A DNA stretch of 64,000 nucleotides from Candidatus Rhodoferax bjergmarkensis (GCA_016708345.1 JADJFX010000035.1:248001-312000); one strand, 5' to 3'; counted from the first letter of the stretch, positions 52,102-61,942 are shown. Notes: a model not told the origin generated them from the letters alone. Made by a program: numbers and translations.

Positions 52102-52860
52102 TCACCGCAACCTTGCAAGCAAACCAGTTGGCACCACAGCGATCAATCGCGCCACCAAGGCCCAAGGCCAACGCGGTACGGTGGCCCGCTCTACCCTTCG
52201 TTCAATCAAATCCACCAGCAATTTGCCACCCTTTTCAACCGGAATCACGAAGGGACGACTTTTGGCCCCCTGATTAATGGGCGTGTCGATAAAACCGGGC
52301 GACAGGGTTGTGACCAAAATGGCGGCATGGTAGGTTTCCGCCCGCAAGGACTCCAAATAGCTGGTGACCGCAGCCTTGGAGGCACCATAAACACCACCCG
52401 CAGGCATGCCACGAAACGCAGCCACCGAACTGATGCCAACCAGATGCCCGTAACCTTGCTCGCGAAAGCAGCGCACAGCAACATCTGCCGTCGCCATAAA
52501 ACCCGTCACATTGGTGTTCACGGTGTCCCGCACCTTGGAAAAAGCCAGCTTTCCGATCATGCCGTGATGGCCGATGCCTGCATTGAGTACCGCAATATCG
52601 ATGGTGCCAAAATGAGCACGGGCGTCGGCAAACACCTGGTTGACCGCCGCCTCATCCGTCACATCCAGTGCGGCGATGAACACCGAAGCTCCGCCAGTTT
52701 TTTTGAGCTCAGTCTGGAGTGTGTGGAGTGCATCCAGTCGCCGTGCCGTCAGTGCCAGACGGTAGCCACGCCTTGAAAATTCGATGGCCATTTGTCGGCC
52801 AAGACCGGACGATGCCCCAGTGATAAAGACGACGCTTCCAGTGTCTGCATGAGCACGCAT
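52102..52860 (-). CDS. SDR family oxidoreductase
   Basis: From the ATG at 52860 the protein has 252 residues with VFITGASSGLGRQMAI (about 11-26), NAGIGHHG (about 89), the Ser in GISSVAAF and YGASKAAVTSYLE (about 155). The C-terminal stretch ends with a hydrophobic segment (WALVARLIAVVPTGLLARL), suggesting membrane association. It is first in the operon with the frameshifted FAD monooxygenase (16 bp apart). Confidence 0.86.
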   Translation of the reverse strand: MRAHADTGSVVFITGASSGLGRQMAIEFSRRGYRLALTARRLDALHTLQTELKKTGGASVFIAALDVTDEAAVNQVFADARAHFGTIDIAVLNAGIGHHGMIGKLAFSKVRDTVNTNVTGFMATADVAVRCFREQGYGHLVGISSVAAFRGMPAGGVYGASKAAVTSYLESLRAETYHAAILVTTLSPGFIDTPINQGAKSRPFVIPVEKGGKLLVDLIERRVERATVPRWPWALVARLIAVVPTGLLARLR

Positions 52861-53021
52861 TGATATAGGCTGTGTGTTGGTGGAGCCAGAACTGCCCCTA
52901 GTCGCCAATTGTGCATATATTTTGGATTGGGCGCACCAAAAGGTGAATTTTCCCGCTGCCTGTTCCATATCAACAGCATTTGCCAGACAATCGAACAACC
53001 TCTTGTACAAACATCGGAACC
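52861..53021. other. Divergent promoter region, SDR operon / PAS-GGDEF-EAL gene
   Basis: This 161-bp stretch separates the divergently transcribed genes and must hold both promoters. No strong -35/-10 pair and no inverted repeat was noticed. Confidence 0.4.
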
Positions 53022-55265
53022 ATGCCTGAATTGAACTCCGACCCCGACATACACACAGTGTCCGACGCGACCTTAACGCAACTGCAACTTGCGCTTCGCG
53101 AGCAGCAGGTTATTTTGGACACTGCGGGGGTTGGCATTGTTTTTGTGAAAAATCGTCTGGTCATCCGATGCAACCAGCGATTGGCCCAAATGTACGGTTT
53201 CAACGAGGTGTCCGATATTGTGGGCAATGCCAACTTGACGCTGTACCCTGATCAGTCGGTCTTTGATGCTTTGGAAGACGCCGCCCTGCCCGTCATGACC
53301 CAAGGCTTGGTGTACAAAACAGAGTTGCAGATGGCGCGCCAAGACGGGCAATTGTTTTGGGCCCACCTGACGGGTCAGCTAGTAAACCCACAAGACATTG
53401 AAGAGGGCTCAATCTGGATCGTTGATGACATCAGTGAGCAAAAGCTGGCGCAGGCACAACTTGAATCTGTCTTGGCCGAACAGAGCTTGATTCTTGACAA
53501 TGCCATGGTGGGTATTGTGTTTTTGCGAGATCGTATTGTCACCCGCTGCAATCGCAGCTGCGAAATCATGCTGGGTTATGAACCCGGCGAATTGGACGGT
53601 AGCTCAACTCGCGCTTGGTACCTGAGTGAACAAGACTGGACTGAAGCAGCATACAGCTGCTATGCCCCATTCGCCGCTGGTGAGGCCTTTGACGGCGAAA
53701 TGCTGCTGTGCAAAAAGGACGGCACGCCCGCTTATTGCTGGGTGCGCGCCAAAGCCATTGACTTCAATGACCCCAGCAAGGGTTCCATTTGGATTGGGAT
53801 GGACATCACAGCCCGTAAAAAGGCCGAGATCGAACTGTTGCAGGCCCGAACCGATTTGGAAAAGTTGGTTGAGATGCGCACACAGGAGCTCAAACGCACG
53901 GTGATCAGCCTTGAAAAGAAAGCCGCCGAACAAAAAGAGTCTGAAGCCCATATTCAGCGCCTGTCACATTTTGACGCCTTAACCGGCTTGCCCAATCGCG
54001 TCCTGCTCAATGACCGAAGCCAGCATGTACTCAATATCGCCTGGCGTTCGAATCAATCCGTTGCGCTGATGTTTCTGGATTTGGACCATTTCAAGAACAT
54101 CAATGATTCACTGGGGCACCGCGCTGGCGATGAGGTGCTGATTGAATGGGCCAGGCGGCTCAAATCAGCCATGCGCGAGCAAGATACAGTGTCTCGCCTG
54201 GGGGGCGATGAATTTGTATTGCTGTTGCCAGACACCGATGCATTTGGTGCCGCCGAGGTGGCCGACAAAATACTGCAAGCTACGCTGCTGCCTTTTCTGA
54301 TTGATCAGCATGAGCTCACGGTAACGCCTTCCATTGGTATTGCCTTGTACCCAAGGGATGGGGCCGATCTGGACACCCTTTCCAAATGCGCTGACGCAGC
54401 GATGTACCGTGCCAAGGAAGATGGACGCAATGGGTATCGGTTTTTCACCTCTGCCATCCAGACCCACTCGGATCGAACCCTGCTGCTGGGTAACGCTTTG
54501 CACAGGGCACTGGAACGAAACCAGCTGGAACTGAGCTACCAACCGCAAATCTCGATGCTGACAGGCAAGACGGTCGGCGCCGAAGCATTGCTGCGCTGGC
54601 AGCATCCTGAACTGGGCAATGTCTCTCCTGCTGAATTCATTCCGATTGCCGAGGGTAATGGACTGATCCTGTCGATTGGTGAATGGGTTATTCGCACCGC
54701 AGTCAAACAACTGGCAACATGGATTGAGCAGGGAATGCCACCCATCACCATGGCTGTCAATTTGTCATCTGTCCAGTTTCGAAATGCGCAGTTACCGGAG
54801 CTGGTCAGCAATATTCTGAGCGATGCAGGTCTGGCACCCAATTTACTGGAGCTGGAGTTGACGGAAAGCGTGGCCATGACCAACCCACTGGAGGCGATTG
54901 CGATCATGGACGATCTGCACAAGCGGGGAGTACGTATGTCGATTGACGATTTTGGCACCGGCTACTCATCCTTGAGCTACCTCAAACGGTTTCAGGTATA
55001 CAAACTCAAGATTGACCAATCCTTTGTTCACGACATCACCGACGATCTGGACGACAAAGCCATCGTGGGGGCCATCATCAGCATGGCCACCAGCCTAGGG
55101 CTCAAAACCATTGCAGAAGGTGTCAAGACTGCCGAACAGCTTGATTTTTTGCGAGCAAGAGGATGCACCGAGGCACAGGGCTATTACTTCAGTCCGCCCT
55201 TGACGGCCAAGGTCTTCGAAAAGCACGTGCGCAGTGCGCTACCAACCGACACGACTTCAGTGTGA
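53022..55265 (+). CDS. Cytosolic c-di-GMP protein: two PAS, GGDEF, EAL
   Basis: The 747-residue protein (ATG at 53022) has two PAS units, each with the same lead-in (QVILDTAGVGIVFVKNRLV at about 28 and SLILDNAMVGIVFLRDRIV at about 155), suggesting an internal duplication. A coiled coil (about 275-300), a GGDEF domain with RLGGDEFVLLL and an EAL domain with GAEALLRWQHPELG, IDDFGTGYSSLSYLK and LKIDQSFVHD follow. No membrane helix is seen. A TTG start 42 bp upstream is possible but less likely. It ends overlapping the c-d1 gene by 9 bp, convergent. Confidence 0.9.
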   Translation: MPELNSDPDIHTVSDATLTQLQLALREQQVILDTAGVGIVFVKNRLVIRCNQRLAQMYGFNEVSDIVGNANLTLYPDQSVFDALEDAALPVMTQGLVYKTELQMARQDGQLFWAHLTGQLVNPQDIEEGSIWIVDDISEQKLAQAQLESVLAEQSLILDNAMVGIVFLRDRIVTRCNRSCEIMLGYEPGELDGSSTRAWYLSEQDWTEAAYSCYAPFAAGEAFDGEMLLCKKDGTPAYCWVRAKAIDFNDPSKGSIWIGMDITARKKAEIELLQARTDLEKLVEMRTQELKRTVISLEKKAAEQKESEAHIQRLSHFDALTGLPNRVLLNDRSQHVLNIAWRSNQSVALMFLDLDHFKNINDSLGHRAGDEVLIEWARRLKSAMREQDTVSRLGGDEFVLLLPDTDAFGAAEVADKILQATLLPFLIDQHELTVTPSIGIALYPRDGADLDTLSKCADAAMYRAKEDGRNGYRFFTSAIQTHSDRTLLLGNALHRALERNQLELSYQPQISMLTGKTVGAEALLRWQHPELGNVSPAEFIPIAEGNGLILSIGEWVIRTAVKQLATWIEQGMPPITMAVNLSSVQFRNAQLPELVSNILSDAGLAPNLLELELTESVAMTNPLEAIAIMDDLHKRGVRMSIDDFGTGYSSLSYLKRFQVYKLKIDQSFVHDITDDLDDKAIVGAIISMATSLGLKTIAEGVKTAEQLDFLRARGCTEAQGYYFSPPLTAKVFEKHVRSALPTDTTSV

Positions 55266-56816
55266 AGTGCCTTCCGAACGACTGATCTTATTAAACAGGT
55301 TGTATTTGCCAACCGGCTTGTCCATCGGAATGCGTTTGACTTCTTTGAAGGTGGTCGCATCAAAGACGATCAATGCGCCGCCGTCGGACCGACGCTCCCA
55401 CAGACTGGCCAGCGCGTACTTTCCATCACGGGTGAATTCAATATGGGCCAACGTTTTGCCTGGCGCTGCCTTGATTTCTGTGACTTTTTCAAGCGTGCGT
55501 TTGTCGATCACTTGCAAAGTATTTTTCGCCGGACTCATCATGGAATCGGCCCAAGCGTAGGGCGTTTTTTCGTGCGATCGCATGAAAAAACCGGGACCAG
55601 GTGTGGGCAGCGTCTTGATGGTTTTCCAATCACCCATGTCAATCACGGTGATGAGACCGTCTTTCAAATTGGGCGTTGCCATGACGGTCTTGCCCTCCCA
55701 ATGCCAGGTAATACCGGAACCCAGATGCGGCATGCCGGGCAGGCTGAGGTCGGCAATTTTTTTTCGCACATCCAAATTCACCACCTGCCCCTTGCCCGCC
55801 TCGCGGCTGGTACCCATCAGCTCACTGTAACCTTGGGTGAAGAAAAAATCATCCAGCGGTTCGGAAAGGTGTGTACGGCGGGGGTTCAAAAAGCCGGAAA
55901 TAAAGGCACCTTCCTTGTACTGAAAATCATGCACCATCCCTACAGGGATGTCGTCTGCTTTGGGGTTGTAACTAATCTCCCAAACCTCGGGCACATCTTT
56001 CAGGGCAGCAACAAAACTCTGGCGCGGAGCTGCGTCGTAAACGGCCGAAACCCGTGACCCCTGCTTGCCGTCCTTGTCTTTGACGTCAAGCACTTTGAGA
56101 AGGTTCAAATCTGCGTCCATCAACACCAGCGTCTGCGGTAAATAGTTGGCAACGGCCAGAAATTTGCCGTCACCCGACACCGCCACATTGCGCGTGTTGA
56201 TACCCGCCCGAATCTCGGCCACCACTTTAAGGTTCCAGATGTCAAACTTGCTGATCCACCCGTCGCGGGAGGCAAAGAACACATAACGTCCATCCGGCGT
56301 GAATTTCGGTCCACCATGCAAAGCATAGCGACTGGCAAACCGGTGAATGGGTTCGAGCTTGTCGCCATCGAGCACCGTCACATGATGATCGCCTGTTTCA
56401 ACCACAATAAAGAGGTTCATCATGTCCACCCCTTCGTATACCGGTGCAGGTTTGTCCGGCAAACTGGCCGGGGGGTGACTCACAATGCGCGAAGCACGAA
56501 TATCTGCTTGCGAAAAAACAGGTGCTGGAGTGACTGTGCTGTAGATATAAGCAACAAGGGCTTCAATTTCTTCCTTGCTGAGGCGATCAGAAAACCCGCC
56601 CATTTGGGTGGCCGCTCGCCCCTGCGTGATGGTCTTGATGGCCTCCGGCTTGCGCAGGCGCTCCAGACTTTGCGGCAACAGGGCCGGGCCCGTCACTCCC
56701 AAACGATCGGCCCCATGACATGCGGCACAGTGCTGCTGGTAGTTTTTTACAGGATCTGCCAGGGACTGCGCCGCAAACGCCATCAGGGCCATGGCGCAAA
56801 AAAAGAAACGAATCAT
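55257..56816 (-). CDS. Cytochrome c / cytochrome d1 domain protein (NirN/NirS-like)
   Basis: From the ATG at 56816 the protein has 519 residues with a signal peptide (MIRFFFCAMALMAFAAQSLA), a cytochrome c domain with one CAACH heme motif (about residue 28-32), and an eight-bladed cytochrome d1 domain with YALHGGPKFTPDGRYVFFAS and PHLGSGITWHWEGK. This fits NirS or the NirN family, which handles heme d1; PHLGSG is the reason I lean to NirN. No nirS, nirF or other heme d1 gene is in the window, so its partner genes must be elsewhere or absent. Confidence 0.82.
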   Translation of the reverse strand: MIRFFFCAMALMAFAAQSLADPVKNYQQHCAACHGADRLGVTGPALLPQSLERLRKPEAIKTITQGRAATQMGGFSDRLSKEEIEALVAYIYSTVTPAPVFSQADIRASRIVSHPPASLPDKPAPVYEGVDMMNLFIVVETGDHHVTVLDGDKLEPIHRFASRYALHGGPKFTPDGRYVFFASRDGWISKFDIWNLKVVAEIRAGINTRNVAVSGDGKFLAVANYLPQTLVLMDADLNLLKVLDVKDKDGKQGSRVSAVYDAAPRQSFVAALKDVPEVWEISYNPKADDIPVGMVHDFQYKEGAFISGFLNPRRTHLSEPLDDFFFTQGYSELMGTSREAGKGQVVNLDVRKKIADLSLPGMPHLGSGITWHWEGKTVMATPNLKDGLITVIDMGDWKTIKTLPTPGPGFFMRSHEKTPYAWADSMMSPAKNTLQVIDKRTLEKVTEIKAAPGKTLAHIEFTRDGKYALASLWERRSDGGALIVFDATTFKEVKRIPMDKPVGKYNLFNKISRSEGTSH

Positions 56817-56883
56817 GTTGTGGTTCAAACTCGGGTGGGCAAATCAATCAGCGAATGTGATCATCAAGAACTTCTGTGAGGGC

Positions 56884-58269
56884 TTAGGAGTCTTGATGCA
56901 GGCTCAATTCAAGCTTGTCTAGCTTGGAAATCAACACCTGGGCCTGAGCGCGAAAATGGGCATTGGCAGATTCAACAACCTCTGCAGCCAATTTGCGTGC
57001 GCCTTGGTACAACCCCAAATCCATGAACTCGTTCGCCAAGGCCAATTGCACTTCAGCATCAGACGCCGTGTCATCGGCATCCGCCTGCTCGTCAGCGTGC
57101 TTGTCTGCTGTGTCTTCCTGTGTCGCAGTGGTTAAAAGGGCTTTAACTGTTTCATCGGTCCCGAGCTCGGCAGTTTTCAGATCAAAAGGATCTGCCCCGC
57201 CGTAGTCCAGATCGTCCATCGACAATTTCCAGTCCGGGCCCACCAAATTAAGTAAAAATTTCGGATCCGACTTGATGGCATGGCCACCCGACTCCCATAA
57301 CTCCAATGCCAACAAGCGTGATTGTTGCGCCTCGTCAGAATCATCCTGCGTAGTTGGCAACTTCACTTCGAACTTTTCTGCAACAGGCGGCGTTGCAGCG
57401 TCGGGCTTCACGACCGGCTTGAGGTGCCCGGTTAAAGCGCTGGGCTCTCCCGTTGGCTGGTAGTCCGCAAAGATGTCGTGCCCCAAATGAGACTCTTCGT
57501 CGTTGTCAGTGTGGTAGCTGCCCTGCCTCAGAGTTGACTCATGATCATTGTGCTTGGTGCGGTCAGCGCGCTTGTCTGCCAAGAACTTGCGCACACGTTC
57601 AACCTCTTGTGCCGCAACGTCCGGATCAAAAACCTCCGACTGACGCGCTGATTTGGCTGCATACCCTGCCTCCAGCTTCAGGGTATCAGTAGGCTGACCC
57701 CAAACACTCTCAAATGAAGCGCTGATCTCATCCTGTACAAAGGTTGAATCGAGTACCGAGTCGGCTTCAGGTACAGGGTCAGGACCGAATTGCTGACTCG
57801 GGACAAACTCATTGGTGCGGGCAGCAGGTTGACGGCTGTGTCTCTTGTGGATTTGCTGCTTCCACTGTGCTTGATCTTGCTGCGGAAAATAACTGCTGTC
57901 GACAAATTCAGAGTGCTCACCAGTTGGCCGCTTTGAGGGCCGCCGGGATGTGTACCACCAAAGAACCCCCAGAAAAAACAAAGCGCCAATGCCCAGCATG
58001 GCACCCTGGGCTCCAAAATTCACAGGAAGTGCGAACTCAACTGCTGGATAGGTCCGCCCTGACTCGACGAGCTGGAGCTGCTCAATGGAAGTCTGGATAT
58101 TCAGGGCTTCTTGCCTGAGTGCCTTCGCTTCTGCTTCCAGTCTGTCCAGTTGAGTCATGGCCGCGCTCACGTCTGCAGGCTGCGCCATGCCAACAGGAGC
58201 TGTCAAACTTTGTGGTGCCGATGGTGCGAGCGCGGGAGCCCCGCCGTCGATGGTATTGACTGGGGTCAT
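56884..58269 (-). CDS. FimV-C-terminus-like membrane protein
   Basis: The 461-residue protein (ATG at 58269; TTG at 58305 also possible) has a short coiled coil (LDRLEAEAKALRQEALNIQ, about 41-59), one membrane helix (about 88-108), a long acidic, disordered linker and a C-terminal TPR-like region matching the FimV end: LALANEFMDLGLYQGARKL (about 417-435). FimV links type IV pili or polar localisation with peptidoglycan; here the LysM domain is not seen, so only a partial relationship is claimed. Confidence 0.65.
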   Translation of the reverse strand: MTPVNTIDGGAPALAPSAPQSLTAPVGMAQPADVSAAMTQLDRLEAEAKALRQEALNIQTSIEQLQLVESGRTYPAVEFALPVNFGAQGAMLGIGALFFLGVLWWYTSRRPSKRPTGEHSEFVDSSYFPQQDQAQWKQQIHKRHSRQPAARTNEFVPSQQFGPDPVPEADSVLDSTFVQDEISASFESVWGQPTDTLKLEAGYAAKSARQSEVFDPDVAAQEVERVRKFLADKRADRTKHNDHESTLRQGSYHTDNDEESHLGHDIFADYQPTGEPSALTGHLKPVVKPDAATPPVAEKFEVKLPTTQDDSDEAQQSRLLALELWESGGHAIKSDPKFLLNLVGPDWKLSMDDLDYGGADPFDLKTAELGTDETVKALLTTATQEDTADKHADEQADADDTASDAEVQLALANEFMDLGLYQGARKLAAEVVESANAHFRAQAQVLISKLDKLELSLHQDS

Positions 58270-58334
58270 CTTGAATGCATTGAGTGGAGTCGGATTCTGC
58301 AACAATTCATCTTTGATTCGCTCTGGTTCTAATA

Positions 58335-58371
58335 TTCATGATTACGATCTGCGAACACCCCGAATCATGAA
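58335..58371. promoter_or_regulatory. Inverted repeat upstream of the FimV-like gene
   Basis: TTCATGATT (58335-58343) and AATCATGAA (58363-58371) are perfect 9-bp reverse complements with a 19-bp spacer, 66-102 bp before the chosen start codon. It may be an operator. Confidence 0.5.
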
Positions 58372-58450
58372 AGTTCGTTCTATGACGTTAACGGCCTTGC
58401 ATTATTAGAGCATTTTTCGCCAAAACGATGGCAACAATTTCACGACAACA

Positions 58451-61400
58451 TCAACTGCATGAATTGCCTTCAGGTGCGATGTCGGAGGAGGGTTCAATCA
58501 AAGGCATCAGGGTGGGTGCCAGCAGCTTCAAAATCTGCACTGGCAAAGCGCTGGTGAAATCATATTTGGCTGCCTGCGGCCCATGGACATAGGCCGTGAT
58601 GCTGCCGAAGAAGCGCTCACCAATATTGAACACGAACGTGGCCGAGCGATTGATCACCCGTGACTCCAGCAACTGACCACGTGCGCCATAAACATCAAAG
58701 CGGTGATCGCCCGTGCCGGTTTTTCCGCCCACGTCAATCACACTGCCATCAGCCCGGACAAACGCTGTTTTAACGCGCCTGGCGGTTCCCTCCCGAACTA
58801 CATCGCGTATGGCACCCAAAGCCACCTGGGCGGCTTCGGGTGACAAAACCTGCTCGCTTTTGCCTGGCAGGCGTTGGAGCCGGGTCTCATAAGGCGTTTG
58901 CGCGGCAAAGTGCAAGGATTCAATGCGCCGCCCCGGTTTGCGTACACCACCGTTGACCAAAATGCCCATCAGTTCGGCCAGGGCAGCCGGTCGGTCTGCC
59001 GATGCACCCAAAGCACTTGCATAAGAGGGGACCAGCGAATCAAACGGGTAGCCCATACGCTTCCACTGGCGGTGGATTTCCAGAAAGCCTTCGACTTCGA
59101 GCAGGCTCAAAATGCGCGAGTCCTGTGCATGCTTGCGGCTGGTACTGAACAGCCATTGGTACACATCCTGACGCTCGGCCACACTGGCGGCAATCACTTG
59201 CGAAGATGTTGCTGCCGGTTGCGCGCGCAGGTAGCCAACCACCCACAATTCCAGCGGATGCACTGTGGCAAGGTAACCACGGTCGGCCAGCGACATTTTT
59301 TCTGGCGAGTACTGCTCATAGAGTTTTTCCAACCGGGCCGGCTCCATTTCGTGGCTGGCGGGCAAATATTCCTTGAAGAAAGCGGCAAATTCGTCCATGC
59401 CGGCTTTCGGTGCAATGGTGCGGAAAATGCTCGCCAGTCGAACCGGTGTAGGGCGCACCCCCTGCATCAGCAGTTGTTCGGCTTCCCTGGAGGTCTTGCC
59501 TTGGTATTTTGGCAAGAACCGGTAGATAAACTCGCGCCCTTCCCGGTCAGCAAAGCGGCTCAGATAAACAGCGCGGCGCGGGTCGTTTGCGTCTTTGAGC
59601 AGGCCCGCTGAGGAGCCCGGTGTCAAAAACATGTAGTGGTGGACAACATCGCGCAGCAGGCGCACAAAAACCAGATTCACGGAATGGCGCAGTCCCTCAC
59701 GCACGGACATCACCTTGTCGTTGTCCTCACGCTTGAAATTGTTGAACGTGTGTATTCCGCCACCGGTAAAAAACCCCTCTGCCGGGCTGGCCGAATAGCT
59801 GCGCTCCAGCGAAGACTCCAGCATCGCGGTGACATCACTTTCAGGATGGCGCTCCAGGTAATCCAAGGCCCACAGGGAAATTTTGTCTTTTGGATCGACC
59901 ACCGTGTTGCGGCGTTCCTCAGAATCAAGCGGGCTGTAACGCTGATGCAAATTGGCAACAATGTCCAGGTAAGTGACCAAGGTGCGCAATTTTGCGGTCG
60001 ATCCAAGGTCAAGCTTGGCACCATCATTGATGTCAAGTGGTTGCTCATAATTGTCGGTTTGCACGCGCAACTGGTTCACCTTGTCGCCACGTTCCAACAG
60101 CGTGAAGCTGTAAACCACTTTGGCGGGATCACCACTGCCCAGCATTCCCTTGCCCTGCAAACCGGAAGTTTTGGCCACTTCGGCATCGCGTAACTGACGC
60201 AGCACATTGGTCACCGCCTGCTGGGTTTGTGCATCCAAAGTACTCACCACGTCCAGATCCAGCCGATCCAGGCTGTAAAACCGTGGGGAGCCCAGCAACC
60301 CGGCCAGTTGGGTTCGAATCGCCGTGGAGGCCTTGCGCGACACGAACGATGCGGCAGGGGGCGTTGGACGAACCCGGCTGGCGTTGTCCAGCTTGACAGA
60401 CAGTGCGGCATCTCGCAGCAAGGTGCTGATAACCCCCTCAGAGGCCAGCAAACGCAAGTGGCTGTCGGTGAGCTGCTCCAGATCACTGTCGCTGTCCGCC
60501 AGGTAGTAAGAAGGCCGACGCTGTGCAATGAACAGGCTCAGTGCCTGCTTGAAGGCCAGCGCACTGGCACTGGAAGGCGTGCCCTGCTCGAAGTCACTGC
60601 GCAGCAGACGGTTGACCTCGGCAAAATCCCGGCCATACCACACCCACAAACCGTCTCCCATGCCGTTGACTTCGCCATAACCGGGTTTGGCTGACAGCGG
60701 TACGGTGTTGAGGTAGTCGAGCACCAGTTGGCGCCGCGCGGCCATCGTATCCTCACCCAACAGATAAGCGCGCACCGATGCCGAGGCCATCTGGCGCAGT
60801 TTCTCCTTGATGGACGATGTGCGCCCTTCCGGAGAGTGCCGGTATTTTTCAATCTGAGTGGCCAGCGTGCTGCCACCGGCCGACCTGTGGTCGGAATCCA
60901 AGCCGTGCAATGCCTTGTCAAAGACTGCCTTCGCAAGACGATCCCATTCCACGGCCGGGTTACGCTGGGGATAGCGAGAATCGAGCAACTCGCGGTTTTC
61001 AATGAACAGCAAGCTCTTCACCAAAATAGCCGGTGCATCATCGAACGACTGGTAAACGCGCTCCGGGTAACGGGCCGAAAAAAGCGTTTGCTTGCGGCAG
61101 TCCTGAATGCTCAAGCCCACTTGGGTTTTTTCCCGGTAAGGTGCAAACAGACCGGCGTCAATCAAACCCGTCATGTCGGCCGTCATCCGGGCCTGCGACT
61201 CAATCTGAAAGTCTTTGGTCTGAAGCTTGCCAAAAAACTCCGGCAAACTGGAATACCCGAGACGTTCGTCATACGGGCTTTCATGCGGGTAGCGAACGGA
61301 CGACGCAGGTGCTGGCCCTGCCGCCATGGAATATTTCATGGAGCTGGCCAGGCGTGCGAAAAACCTGGCTTGCAAGGCAGAAGTTCGCATTTCTTGCCAC

Positions 61401-61765
61401 CCCAAACCGACAAGCACCAGCACGACCAGCAGGGTCATGCCCAAAATGACCTGCACCCAACGACGGCGCATGAAAGGCACGGGCTTGGGTGTGGCGAAAA
61501 ACGCAGGTGGCTCTGATGCCACTGGAGACGTTGGCGTCTCTGGTACCGCTGGTGAATCTGGCACCACTGAAGACAGAGGTGACTGTGGTGGCTGTGGTGA
61601 CTCTGGTGTGAAATCAGCCGGATCGGCCGCAGGTACCGGTTCTGCCGGAGCGAGTGCATGTTTGCGCCTTGCAGCGGCTAGTGCACTGGCCCCTGCCCGG
61701 CTCAAAAGTTTACGTGTGGCCCGGACAAGGGTGTGAGGCCGACGCCAGCTCGCATTTTTTTTCAT
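58451..61765 (-). CDS. Divergent class A penicillin-binding protein (transglycosylase/transpeptidase)
   Basis: From the ATG at 61765 the 1104-residue protein has a Pro-rich cytosolic tail, one helix (about 106-124), a GT51 region with IENRELLDSRYPQRNP (Glu about 256) and GGSTLATQ (about 297), and a transpeptidase domain with GSTAK, RHSVN and GGKTGTG. In typical enzymes the first motif is EDxxFxxH; here the first Asp is Asn and the His is missing, although the catalytic Glu is kept. The protein is larger than usual. Partner of the FimV-like gene (about 180 bp apart) in cell-wall or polar functions is possible. Confidence 0.84.
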   Translation of the reverse strand: MKKNASWRRPHTLVRATRKLLSRAGASALAAARRKHALAPAEPVPAADPADFTPESPQPPQSPLSSVVPDSPAVPETPTSPVASEPPAFFATPKPVPFMRRRWVQVILGMTLLVVLVLVGLGWQEMRTSALQARFFARLASSMKYSMAAGPAPASSVRYPHESPYDERLGYSSLPEFFGKLQTKDFQIESQARMTADMTGLIDAGLFAPYREKTQVGLSIQDCRKQTLFSARYPERVYQSFDDAPAILVKSLLFIENRELLDSRYPQRNPAVEWDRLAKAVFDKALHGLDSDHRSAGGSTLATQIEKYRHSPEGRTSSIKEKLRQMASASVRAYLLGEDTMAARRQLVLDYLNTVPLSAKPGYGEVNGMGDGLWVWYGRDFAEVNRLLRSDFEQGTPSSASALAFKQALSLFIAQRRPSYYLADSDSDLEQLTDSHLRLLASEGVISTLLRDAALSVKLDNASRVRPTPPAASFVSRKASTAIRTQLAGLLGSPRFYSLDRLDLDVVSTLDAQTQQAVTNVLRQLRDAEVAKTSGLQGKGMLGSGDPAKVVYSFTLLERGDKVNQLRVQTDNYEQPLDINDGAKLDLGSTAKLRTLVTYLDIVANLHQRYSPLDSEERRNTVVDPKDKISLWALDYLERHPESDVTAMLESSLERSYSASPAEGFFTGGGIHTFNNFKREDNDKVMSVREGLRHSVNLVFVRLLRDVVHHYMFLTPGSSAGLLKDANDPRRAVYLSRFADREGREFIYRFLPKYQGKTSREAEQLLMQGVRPTPVRLASIFRTIAPKAGMDEFAAFFKEYLPASHEMEPARLEKLYEQYSPEKMSLADRGYLATVHPLELWVVGYLRAQPAATSSQVIAASVAERQDVYQWLFSTSRKHAQDSRILSLLEVEGFLEIHRQWKRMGYPFDSLVPSYASALGASADRPAALAELMGILVNGGVRKPGRRIESLHFAAQTPYETRLQRLPGKSEQVLSPEAAQVALGAIRDVVREGTARRVKTAFVRADGSVIDVGGKTGTGDHRFDVYGARGQLLESRVINRSATFVFNIGERFFGSITAYVHGPQAAKYDFTSALPVQILKLLAPTLMPLIEPSSDIAPEGNSCS

Positions 61766-61942
61766 TGTCAAAAAAACTGGTCTTCAGAGGTTGTGTCGTA
61801 GCCAAGGTGTGCCATAAATAGCGTCGGCTCACGCCTGCTGCAGCCTATTATGTGATGCGTTAGCTGGGCAATTGGGCCTGCTGTTGCCAATATTCCACTC
61901 TAAATCCACGCATATCTCACTCTTGAAGGTGTCCACGCGCAT

